Shown one piece after another: positions 24,433-34,174 of a stretch of 64,000 nucleotides of DNA. Origin of the DNA: Reticulitermes speratus (lineage: Eukaryota > Arthropoda > Insecta > Blattodea > Rhinotermitidae); assembly GCA_021186555.1 (NCBI GenBank), contig JAJKFL010000042.1, positions 7,468,281 through 7,532,280 on the forward strand, written 5' to 3'. The notes beneath the pieces are model-generated. The model saw nothing but the letters and a program-made list of their open reading frames with translations. It searched no databases and had not been told where the DNA came from. Every line of letters starts with the position of its first letter. Positions within the stretch are counted from its first letter, which is position 1. Made by a program: the position numbers and the translations under genes.

Positions 24433-24780
24433 GTTCCTCAGCTAGTCAAGAGATTCCTCTCGTTTGATGGAACCAGACTTTTCACGAGATTTTAGACTTC
24501 CGCCGCGGTTAGTCGAGGCTTTACTTCTCTGGAATGTTCTGCGACGTACGTTGGTAGAAGGTTCGTTACTGTGGGCAAAAGAGAAAAGTCTCTGGTCCTA
24601 TCCTGTGCTATTTGAATCCATTCCAGTCCTGTCCTGTTACTTCAAGGCCCATTTTAATGTCGTTCTCCCATCTACGATCATGTCTTTCAAGTGGTCTCCT
24701 TTCTTGACGTTTTCTATTTCTGTCCAATGCGTACTACATGCGCCACGCATCCCATCATTCTTGATTTTGTGAGTCTGAGA
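24433..24780 (-). mobile_element. LINE family 1 C-terminus and 3' end, interrupted
   Basis: Minus strand: atcaagaatgatggg...gtacgcattggaca, ggagaccacttgaaagac, atgggagaacgacattaaaa, tggattcaaatagcacagga, then the 3' end tctcttgactagctgagg. It aligns to the LINE family-1 tail (GHVAR...W.D.IQIAQDR) but with stops and frameshifts. About 76 bp at 24480-24556 are foreign and match the Penelope-like family-2 terminus. Confidence 0.7.
24480..24556 (+). mobile_element. Penelope-like family-2 terminal fragment inside a LINE
   Basis: gacttccgccgcggttagtc followed by ttctctggaatg and gacgtacgttggtag can be aligned with the tail and arm of the elements at 44950-45090 (minus) and 551-640. It splits the LINE between its accttct and ggttccat blocks. 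There is no hammerhead core in it. Confidence 0.5.
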
Positions 24781-25537
24781 AATTCACAGTGGTGTATCCG
24801 AGGATCTGTTCTTCTGGCATATAAAGCTGCCTCATTCGATGATCGGTTCCCGACGTTTAGAATGATCATAGTTCATTTTTAGGGGTTTCGGACGTGTACT
24901 ACAATCCTTCCAAACTTCGAGAGCCGCCCCTGCAGTGATGCAGAGACCTATCCTACAAGAACAGATTCCTAAGCCTCCATTTTGTTATCCTAATGATATT
25001 TGGCGAATACTGCAAATCGCGAAAAGCCCCTCATTCGTTAGATGTGCTACCCCTGAGATAATCTGCTCAGCAACCTCAGCAACTAACGTAAATGCTGTCA
25101 TTAGGGCATAATTTGAATTCCTCTCCTTCTGCGGATACCATATCCCAGGGGAGGGGTTCATTGTGTTGTGTGCTGTGAATGCAGATGCCCTGAATGCGGT
25201 AGGCTCATGTCTGCGTTAAAATATTTATGGCTCGTTTTACGTAATTGAAGTGCAGTAGGCCAATTTTCAAAGCAGGGAGTGTAATGAGATTTAAATAATG
25301 TAGTTTTTGATTTTTGAAAAATAAATCTGTCATTTTTTTGTATTTATAATAACGAGATGCAGATAAGTGTCGATTAGTTTCGCCATGTCGAGTCTGCGTA
25401 AATACCACCTCGATAATTCATGAACGGAATTTCACGAAATTTGGTGTTAACGAGTTCTACTAAAGTCGACACATTTCGTATAAAGTCAAACAGCAGTAAG
25501 GACATATTATATGAAGACTAGTTTACTTCTGCGCGCT
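24781..25537. other. No gene or repeat recognised
   Basis: About 750 bp with no supportable feature. Confidence 0.5.
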
Positions 25538-25660
25538 TCTTAGTTCGATCCGAGTCCAGTCCGTATAGGATTTGTGATGGACGTAGTGGAACTGGAACAT
25601 ATTTTGCTCCGAGGTCTTTGGTTGTCGCCTGTCAGTATCATTCCAACACACGCTACATAC
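25538..25660 (+). mobile_element. SINE family D fragment
   Basis: Starts at a B box-like gttcgatccgagtcc and continues with the family-D body: ggatttgtgatggacgtagt, tgctccgaggtctttggt and cctgtcagtatcattccaac. A box and tail are missing. Confidence 0.7.
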
Positions 25661-25840
25661 TCCTTCATTCATCTATTACCGAAGTTATATAATCTTAGGA
25701 ATTAAACAGCGTCGTTAAATAACACTCATCCTTGTCTCTCTCTGGCTCTTCCTTTTCTCAAAAGAAAGTCGGTAAATATTTATCCAAGCGGAAAGTGTTA
25801 AGGACGAGCGGTGCAGATAAAAACGAAACATGTGTTGCAT

Positions 25841-26086
25841 CTTTAATCTTAATTCACCGTGCATTTTCATATATTTAAAAATAAACACCAACAAAATGCA
25901 CAACTTTCAAGGCGCAGACCAGCTCCTTATATCATGATACTATCCAACTATCCAGCACTTTTATAAGAGTAAAGGATCCCTGATGATGGCTCGCAAAGAG
26001 CCGAAACGCGTTGGATAGTATCATGATATAAGGAGCTGGTCTGCGCCTTGAAAGTTGTGCATTTTGTTGGTGTTTATTTTAAAAAA
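25841..26086 (+). mobile_element. Fold-back Penelope-like element, 71-bp arms, hammerhead in loop
   Basis: A perfect 11-bp target duplication atgtgttgcat lies at 25830-25840 and 26087-26097. Inside come a 37-bp tail with ttcaccgtgcattttc, a 71-bp left arm (25878-25948), a 61-bp spacer holding a hammerhead-like motif, and a perfect 71-bp right arm (26010-26080) followed by an A-run. The arms carry caccaacaaaatgcac. Perfect arms and duplication argue for a recent insertion. The plan (tail of about 34 bp, inverted terminal repeats, variable duplication, hammerhead) matches Penelope-like retroelements. No reverse transcriptase or GIY-YIG endonuclease is present, so it is non-autonomous. Confidence 0.8.
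25974..26018 (+). ncRNA. Hammerhead ribozyme-like motif
   Basis: The core CUGAUGA (25980-25986) is followed by one extra U, stem II GGCUC/GAGCC (25988-25992 with 25998-26002, loop GCAAA) and GAAA (26003-26006). Stem III would be AC/GU with only a 2-nt loop (26006-26011). The cleavage triplet is GUU (26010-26012), and stem I pairs AUCC (25976-25979) with GGAU (26013-26016). Core bases are intact, but the tight stem III and weak cleavage triplet make activity doubtful. Confidence 0.62.
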
Positions 26087-26532
26087 ATGTGTTGCATGTC
26101 CAACATGCTTGCTTTCGCCAAGATTTGTATTTTTCGAGATAAATCAATGAAAGTTGCATTTTTGCTGTTTTCGTAACACGAAAATCGACCGACTAATTTT
26201 GTTCAAATTTGGTAGTCAGTGAACTATTGCCATTAAGACAATATAATCGTAGGTTACTGTAGGTTGTTTGGCAATCTTAAGACGCTTAATGAACTAAGGA
26301 GTTTATAGATGGCCAATTGCATCGAATAAGACACGACAGGATAAACGATGAATGGTGTGAGGTGTGAAAAGATGTGGTGGTGTATTTTTTAAGATACCGT
26401 ACCGGCTTTTTCTTTCAGTAAATGAAAAAAAACCCGCGAAAGAATCACTCGTGATAGCCAATCCGCAGCCTGGTTTGGAGTCGGCCACCACCGGCATATG
26501 AGTCGCCAAATCTTTTGGTTGTAAATGCAAGT

Positions 26533-26583
26533 ACCTACCTACCTACCTGTCCGAGTGACTGACTGACTGACTGAATGACTGAC
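26533..26583. repeat. Two adjacent tetranucleotide microsatellites
   Basis: (CTAC)n at about 26532-26548 followed by (GACT)n at about 26556-26582. Confidence 0.9.
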
Positions 26584-26602
26584 AAAGTAAATACCTTAAA
26601 GG

Positions 26603-26692
26603 AGCCGAGCCTTCCTTGAGAAGCTAATAGGTCCTCAGTTAATTAAGAAATTCCCCGAATGTTATGGAACCAAACAATTCATTAACATAATA
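26603..26692 (-). mobile_element. LINE family 1, 3' end only
   Basis: The minus strand has gttccataacattcgggg, aatttcttaattaactgagg, acctattagcttctcaagga, the same order as the 3' UTR at 7790-7870. Confidence 0.7.
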
Positions 26693-26786
26693 ACAAGAGT
26701 CTACCCCTACAACCTTCCGCCCTATTTCTTTATAATCTGGTGCGAAGCCCTATGTAACGTTTCTTAACATGTTGATTTTCTTACAG

Positions 26787-27027
26787 CGAGGAGTTTTCAG
26801 TCTCTCGCCTAATCTTCAAGCTGAAGGACCACCCTTTGTTGGCTGTCTATGACAGCTTATGCATATCGTGGCCGCTCGCTGTATATCTGCAAACAGTGTT
26901 ATCTATTCGCTACTCGAGGAGGCCTTATGTCGGAAATTATTTTCGCAAAACATTGATTGTTACGTCTATCAGTAATGAGAGTAGCCAGTTTGGAGAGAGC
27001 ACTGCGGCTGGTTGTTTGGCTCACTAA
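26787..27027 (+). other. Acceptor-like site followed by an open frame, unrecognised
   Basis: A good acceptor-like tract (gttgattttcttacag, AG at 26785-26786) is followed by an open frame from 26788 reading EEFSVSRLIFKLKDHPLLAV...SLCIS and ending at 27027. I do not recognise the peptide. It may be a terminal exon of an unknown gene or, as likely, the edge of a dispersed repeat. Confidence is low because no donor, upstream exon or polyadenylation signal was tied to it. Confidence 0.2.
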
Positions 27028-27249
27028 GGAAATCCGCGTGTCTTGTAGTGAGAACAGATTAATAAATGAAGGAATAAAATAGGCATTCGGCTAGCTGCAG
27101 TGAAGTACTGTGTAGCAAAGTTACAGCATCCTGATTCAGTTCTTTCAGAATCACTGTCACGTGGTTGGAACAGAATGACACGTGCGCAAAATAAAAAAGG
27201 AATAATTTATGAGTACGCTTAAAACAATTTAAGAGCAATAGATCTTGTG

Positions 27250-30200
27250 TCACTGTCACCGGAACTAGCACTGTAACGCATACAGTCACTGTCACCGGAA
27301 CTAGCACTGTAACGTCATACAGTCACTGTCACCGGAACTAGCACTGTAACGTCATACAGTCACTGTCACCGGAACTAGCACTGTAACGTCATACAGTCAC
27401 TGTCACCGGAACTAGCACTGTAACGTCATACAGTCACTGTCACCGGAACTAGCACTGTAACGTCATACGTCACTGTCACGACAGCACTGTAACTATACAG
27501 TCACTGTCACGAACTGCACTGTAACGTATACAGTCACTGTCACCGGAACTACACTGTAACGTCATACAGTCACTGTCACCGGAACTAGCACTGTAACGTC
27601 ATACAGTCACTGTCACCGGAACTAGCACTGTAACGTCATACAGTCACTGTCACCGGAAGTAGCACTGTAACGTCATACAGTCACTGTCACCGGAACTAGC
27701 ACTGTACGTCTACAGTCACTGTCACCGAACCACTGTAACGTATACAGTCACTGTCACCGGAACTAGCACTGTAACGTCATACAGTCACTGTCACCGGAAC
27801 TAGCACTGTAACGTCATACAGTCACTGTCACCGGAACTAGCACTGTAACGTCATACAGCACTGTCACCGGAATAGCACTGTAACGTCATACAGTCACTGT
27901 CACCGGAACTAGCACTGTAACGCATACAGTCACTGTCACCGAACTAGCACTGTAACGTCTACAGTCACTGTCACCGGAACTAGCACTGTAACGTCATACA
28001 GTCACTGTCACCGGAACTAGCACTGTAACGTCATACAGTCACTGTCACCGGAACTAGCACTGTAACGTCATACAGTCACTGTCACCGGAACTAGCACTGT
28101 AACGTCATACAGTCACTGTCACCGGAACTAGCACTGTAACGTCATACAGTCACTGTCACCGGAACTAGCACTGTAACGTCATACAGTCACTGTCACCGGA
28201 ACTAGCACTGTAACGTCATACAGTCACTGTCACCGGAATAGCACTGTAACGTCATACAGTCACTGTCACCGAACTAGCACTGTAACGTCATACAGCACTG
28301 TCACCGGAATAGCACTTAACGTCATACGTCACTGTCACCGGAACTAGCACTGTAACGTCTACATCACTGTCACCGAATAGCACTGTAACGTCATACAGTC
28401 ACTGTCACGGAACTAGCACTGTAACGTCATACAGTCACTGTCACCGGAATAGCACTGTAACGTCATACAGTCACTGTCACCGGAACTAGCACTGTAACGT
28501 CTACAGTCACTGTCACCGGAACTAGCACTGTAACGTCATACAGCACGTCACCGGAATAGCACTGTACGTCATACAGTCACTGTCACCGGAACTAGCACTG
28601 TAACGTCATACAGTCCTGTCACCGAACTAGCACTGTAACGTCATACAGTCACTGTCACGGAACTAGCACTGTAACGTCATACAGTCACTGTCACCGGAAC
28701 TAGCACTGAAACGTCATACAGTCACTGTCACCGGAACTACACTGTAACGTATACAGTCACTGTCACCGGAACTAGCACTGTAACGTCATACAGTCACTGT
28801 CACCGGAACTAGCACTGTAACGTCATACAGTCACTGTCACCGGAACTAGCACTGTAACGTAACGTCATACAGTCACTGTCACCGGAACTAGCACTGTAAC
28901 GTCATACAGTCACTGTCACCGGAACTAGCACTGTAACGTCATACAGTCACTGTCACCGGAACTAGCACTGTAACGTCATACAGTCACTGTCACCGGAACT
29001 AGCACTGTAACGTCATACAGTCACTGTCACCGGAACTAGCACTGTAACGTCATACAGTCACTGTCACCGAACTAGCACTGTAACGTCATACAGTCACTGT
29101 CACCGGAACTAGCACTGTAACGTCATACAGTCACTGTCACCGGAATAGCACTGTAACGTCATACAGTCACTGTCACCGAACTAGCACTGTAACGTCATAC
29201 AGTCACTGTCACCGAACTAGCACTGTAACGTCATACAGTCACTGTCACCGGAACTAGCACTGTAACGTCATACAGTCACTGTCACCGGAACTAGCACGTA
29301 ACGTCATACAGTCACTGTCACCGGAACTAGCACTGTAACGTCATACAGTCACTGTCACCGGAACTAGCACTGTAACGTCATACAGTCACTGTCACCGAAA
29401 CTAGCACTGTAACGTCATACAGTCACTGTCACCGGAACTAGCACTGTAACGTCATACAGTCACTGTCACCGGAACTAGCACTGTAACGTCATACAGTCAC
29501 TGTCACCGGAACTAGCACTGTAACGTCATACAGTCACTGTCACCGGAACTAGCACTGTAACGTCATACAGTCACTGTCACCGGAACTAGCACTGTAACGT
29601 CATACAGTCACTGTCACCGGAACTAGCACTGTAACGTCATACAGTCACTGTCACCGGAACTAGCACTGTAACGTCATACAGTCACTGTCACCGGAACTAG
29701 CACTGTAACGTCATACAGTCACTGTCACCGGAACTAGCACTGTAACGTCATACAGTCACTGTCACCGGAACTAGCACTGTAACGTCATACAGTCACTGTC
29801 ACCGGAACTAGCACTGTAACGTCATACAGTCACTGTCACCGGAAGTAGCACTGTAACGTCATACAGTCACTGTCACCGGAAGTAGCACTGTAACGTCATA
29901 CAGTCACTGTCACCGGAACTAGCACTGTAACGTCATACAGTCACTGTCACCGGAACTAGCACTGTAACGTCATACAGTCACTGTCACCGGAACTAGCACT
30001 GTAACGTCATACAGTCACTGTCACCGGAACTAGCACTGTAACGTCATACAGTCACTGTCACCGAACTAGCACTGTAACGTCATACAGTCACTGTCACCGG
30101 AACTAGCACTGTAACGTCATACAGTCACTGTCACCGGAAGTAGCACTGTAACGTCATACAGTCACTGTCACCGGAACTAGCACTGTAACGTCATACAGTC

Positions 30201-30309
30201 ACTGTCACCGGAACTAGCACTGTAACGTCATACAGTCACTGTCACCGGAACTAGCACTGTAACGTCATACAGTCACTGTCACCGGAACTAGCACTGTAAC
30301 GTCATACAG
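27250..30309. repeat. 3.06-kb satellite, 37-bp unit, about 83 copies
   Basis: Unit consists of cagtcactgtcaccggaact plus agcactgtaacgtcata. Most copies are identical. Between about 27470 and 28745 many copies carry one- or two-base deletions (for example cgtcatacgtcactg, accgaatagcac), whereas 28880-30309 is nearly error-free. One copy has a duplicated taacg near 28858, and a gaagtag variant recurs (27657, 29843, 29880, 30138). Confidence 0.98.
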
Positions 30310-30774
30310 CCCGTGCCTGTGACCGGAGTGTAAACCAGAGCAATCTATCCCTCGATTTCAGTAGGTCCGTGGCCTTAAACGCCATTATAAGTTAAAATAT
30401 TTTAGTGGGGAGCTGAACCGTCTTGCCTGAAGGTCGGCTTCATGCCAAATCGTATAAAACAAGTTATTGCAGCTAATGGTGGCCATATTAATTACTAATA
30501 ATTTATATAAATAATTCTATGTATTATTTTCATGAACGAAAGATAACACAGCAAAAAGAGACGCATTAACGTAACGTACAAGTAAAGTGAACAGTTGTGT
30601 CTACAAATAATGTGCCACCTTTTATTTATAACCTTGATGAATAATCTTGTATTAGACTATTCATTTTATATGTGCATCCTTTAATTCAACTGTAAGCTCC
30701 TAGTATTAATAAAAAAGAGAGATGTAAGCTATTAGAAAGTAAAAAAAAAAAAACCCAGCGTGTTAGGGAGAAAG
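30310..30774. other. No gene or repeat recognised
   Basis: About 460 bp, AT-rich, A-run near 30741. Confidence 0.5.
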
Positions 30775-31025
30775 CGAAGTAAAGACACATAGCGGAGTAG
30801 AGGTAGGCTCCACTTGTTTAGCTTTGGCGTTAGATGGAGTTGGGTGATCAGCTTCACGCTTCGTTCGGCTTATTCGAGGGGAAAAAGCGTCAAGTATCCA
30901 TTGAATAGGAGGCTGCGGGTCCAGTACCTGGGCCCGTCTGAACCAGTTCGAAAATGGAAGATTATCTTGTTCCTGCCTCGAATAGAAATGCAGATCCTCG
31001 GTCATCTAGCCTGTAAGCTAACCGG
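30775..31025 (-). mobile_element. SINE family B, diverged
   Basis: Minus-strand order is conserved: gcggagtagaggtaggctcc, ggtgatcagcttcacgc, aagtatccattgaataggag, ctgggcccgtctgaacc, ttcctgcctcgaata. The B box is decayed. Confidence 0.75.
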
Positions 31026-31084
31026 AAGTCCGACTGCGTTGCTCCATAGTATGACGAATGAGTTTGAAACTAAAAGAGGAAACT

Positions 31085-31205
31085 AGAATAGTGGGAGAAA
31101 TATTCTGTCACAATGCTACGTTGTCCGTGACAAGTCCCACATACACTGCCTTGGGATCGAACCCGGGTCTCAGCAACAAGGAACCAGACAGTAACCGTCT
31201 GATGT
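31085..31205 (-). mobile_element. SINE family D fragment
   Basis: The minus strand carries agacccgggttcgatccc (B box), then gtatgtgggacttgtcacgg and caacgtagcattgtgacag, matching the family-D head and first body segment. Confidence 0.75.
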
Positions 31206-31213
31206 GTGGTACG

Positions 31214-31730
31214 GTTTTTAGGCGCATTAGCAAAATTGCTTCGCCATGCCTGTCTGTCCGTCCGTCCGCATGGAACAGCTCTGCTCCCAATTGACGGATT
31301 TTTATGAAATTTGATATTTCAGTATGTTTCGAAAATCTGTTGAGAAAATTCAAATTTCATTACAATCTCACGAGAATAACGGGTACTTTACATGAAGACC
31401 TATATACGTTTGTGATAATAGCTCGCTCAATTCTTCTTAGAGTGAGAAATGTTTCAGACAAAAGTTGTAGAGAAAATCAAAACACATTTTACTTTCAGTA
31501 ACCTTTTTTCCCCAAAATCGTGCCGTTTATGAGATAATGTGGAAAAATATGGTACAGCCAGACAGGCCACAGATGGCAATATAATACGGCGCATGCGCTT
31601 TGCTTGCTGGATAACTAACGCTACACACACATACACACACACACGCACAATGTGTAATACTTAATGCTTTTTCACAGGAACAGTGGTTACGCGAACGCGC
31701 CTCAATGTTACGTTTGTACGTACATTGCGT
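31214..31730 (+). mobile_element. Dispersed repeat R, copy 1
   Basis: A long block shared with 32948-33500 and 57287-57740: ggcgcattagcaaaattgct, a (gtcc)n-rich piece, gcatggaacagctctg, acggatttttatgaaatttg, tactttacatgaagacctat, tgccgtttatgagataatgt, gccacagatggcaatataat, cggcgcatgcgctttgc, and gtggttacgcgaa. The first half keeps an open frame, MKFDISVCFENL..KFKFHYNLTRITGTLHEDLYTF, which stays alignable in the other copies despite stops there, so the ancestor may have been coding. Class unknown: I see no terminal repeats or transposase motif. Confidence 0.75.
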
Positions 31731-32947
31731 GTCTTATTTTACTTAGATTTCCTTCAGTTATTACGTTGCAATGTGCTAAAGAATTTCTAAGAAGACATTT
31801 TAATATGAAATCCATTTTGAAGCTTGCTTTTCCTTTTCATAGAAAATAATTTATCATAATTCTTCTTAGTGTCAGCTCATAACGAAATCTTTCTGCCTTG
31901 ATAGATGTCTTGAGTTACTGGAAGAGACGTAGAGTACGTCAGTGTTTATGATGCAGCAGTGTAAGTATTTGGGTGTCTTATACATGCGGGAGTGTATTTT
32001 TATATAACATTAGATCTGAACACTTCAGTTGATATGATAAAATTAGGTTAATTATTAGATGTGAAATGCTAAGAGAATATCAGACGAGAAATTAATAGTG
32101 AGGTCTTAGGTTTGACTAATGCATAGGAACTACAGGCAATAAAACGAGTGAAAGAAAAAAAAATAAACATGGATTAGAAGCTAAACTTGCACAGAGATTC
32201 GGCTAGTAACGGATTAGTTTAAAATCCTTTACACGCATGGAGTGACCACATCAATATTCAGCGACGTGAGCGCAGGGAACATGCTAATGCTTTTCATGTC
32301 GAATAGATGCACCAAAGAGCATTTGGGCACTGTACGTGACCGACATGTCGCAAGAGGCATCACAGGGAATTTACTGGTGTTGTTACAAGAATATTTGCTT
32401 CTAAATTACGATTAAATGAATGCAGATGGTAAGGGGTGTCGTGGTCATACGTCTAATGTACGTATGTAGATCGTGTAGACAGATGGATTTAAATGGTCTT
32501 ACTGACAACGCAATGTACATATCAATCAATTAAATTGGAATACACTGCTCGAAATCGCAAAAAGGCCTCCTGTTTTAATGCAGGCTTTTATTGTTTAGTC
32601 AGTATATTTTGAACTGCACTTTCATAAATGAGTTAATTTTCAAATTGATGTGTATGTTTACATCGGTCTGATCGAGTTTTTGTTGTACGTTTGCATATTC
32701 CATGAGCCCGTGGAAATGAGTGCAGTGTTGCTTGGAATTAACGATTTTTTTTGTTTTACTTGGAATAGGCAGTCACTGGATTAAAGTGAAACAGATGAAG
32801 CCATTACATTTTATTTCGTATGTGTAGCGTGTGTCTTGATTTGATTTTTTTAAGATCAGTAATGCGTATCACTCCCAAGTCCATTCTCTGTGAAAAACAA
32901 TACAGCAAAGGTAATGTTTGCATTTGGTTTTTAAATCTCCATGTTTT
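31731..32947. other. No gene or repeat recognised
   Basis: About 1.2 kb between two copies of repeat R, with nothing identifiable. Confidence 0.5.
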
Positions 32948-33500
32948 TTAGACGCATTCGCAAAATAGCGAAAAGCGACTATCAGCTTCGTCGTCTCTCC
33001 ATCCGCCCGTCTGTCTCTCCGTCCATCCGCATGGAACAACTCGGCTCTCACTGGACGGATTTTCATGAAATTTGATATTTGAGTATGTTTGGAACATCTG
33101 CCTAGAAAGTCCAAGTTTCATTAAAATCTGGCAAGAACAACAGGCACTTTACATGAAGACCTATGTACGATTATGATAATATCGTGCTGAATTCTTCTCA
33201 GAATGAGAAATGTTTGAGATAAAACTTGTAGAGAACATCAAAACACATATTTTGTGTTTAGTAATTGTTTTCCGAAAATCGTGCCGTTTATGAGATAATG
33301 TGGAAAAGTATGGCAGAGCCAGACAGGCCACAGATGGCAATATAATACGGCGCATGCGCTTTGCGTGCAGGATAACTAAGGCTACAGACACACACTCAGA
33401 ATATATCATACTTATTGCTTTTGCACGGCAACAATGGTTACGCGAAAGCGCCCCAGTGTTGTGTTTATATGTACATTGCCTGTCTCGTTGTTTTGCAAGT
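32948..33500 (+). mobile_element. Dispersed repeat R, copy 2
   Basis: Same block order as 31214-31730, with the same orientation and 1.7 kb apart. It begins tagacgcattcgcaaaatag and continues to cattgcctgtctcgttg. The coding-like first half now has several stops. Confidence 0.75.
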
Positions 33501-33656
33501 CTTTTTATCTGAAAACTTATTTGAGAAAAAATTAATAGCGGGAAACATTTTACAGATATGAATGAATTCGTACGTACCTGCTTGTGATTCATAGGCATAA
33601 GTTTGGATTATGAGCATCGCGATTAGTAAGTAGCTTTTTGATGCTATATTTAATTT

Positions 33657-33730
33657 ATGTCAGTCGGTATAGTGACATGGGTGGTGACTGGATAACTGAG
33701 TTATTGTGGTTCAATTCCCGCCAGGTATAT
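33657..33730 (+). mobile_element. tRNA-like fragment
   Basis: gtcagtcggtatagtgac (A box) and gtggttcaattcccgcc (B box) have tRNA-like spacing. The head resembles SINE family B. No body follows. It is probably a SINE remnant, not a tRNA gene, as the acceptor stem does not pair. Confidence 0.5.
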
Positions 33731-34106
33731 TGGTGATAAAAACAGAAAATAAATTTGGTGTAATACGTTAATGAGGTAAATACTTTGTGGGACCTGTATA
33801 TATGAAAGTAATAGAGAATGGGGTACACATGAGACATACATATCTTCTGTAGCGTACAGATAATTGACTAGATAAATAACAATTAATTAATGCAATAAAT
33901 GATTCATCTACTTGCATCATACACAATCATAAATGCTCTGTGACAATAGTTCAAAAAACTGTAGCGTGCTTTATTATGCTATATTAATACTGCTTATTAG
34001 TGTTTAAATGACAAAGGTATGTCAGTAGAACATTAACAAATCTTCATGTCAACACACTGTATTACTGTATGTTACTTAGGATTGTCAGGACAAACAAGGC
34101 TTGATT
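33731..34106. other. No gene recognised
   Basis: AT-rich flank of the large fold-back element. The string aaggcttgatt at 34096-34106 is its likely left target duplication. Confidence 0.5.
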
Positions 34107-34174
34107 CAATCACTATTTAAAAACACCAACTGGATGCACTTTTTATTTTAAAAAAAACTGTGTAGTTCTTTAAA

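Noticed and set aside
27250..30309. CRISPR-like regular array
   Set aside because: Units are contiguous with no unique spacers, in a eukaryotic context; it is a satellite. The same applies to the 26-, 34- and 49-bp arrays.
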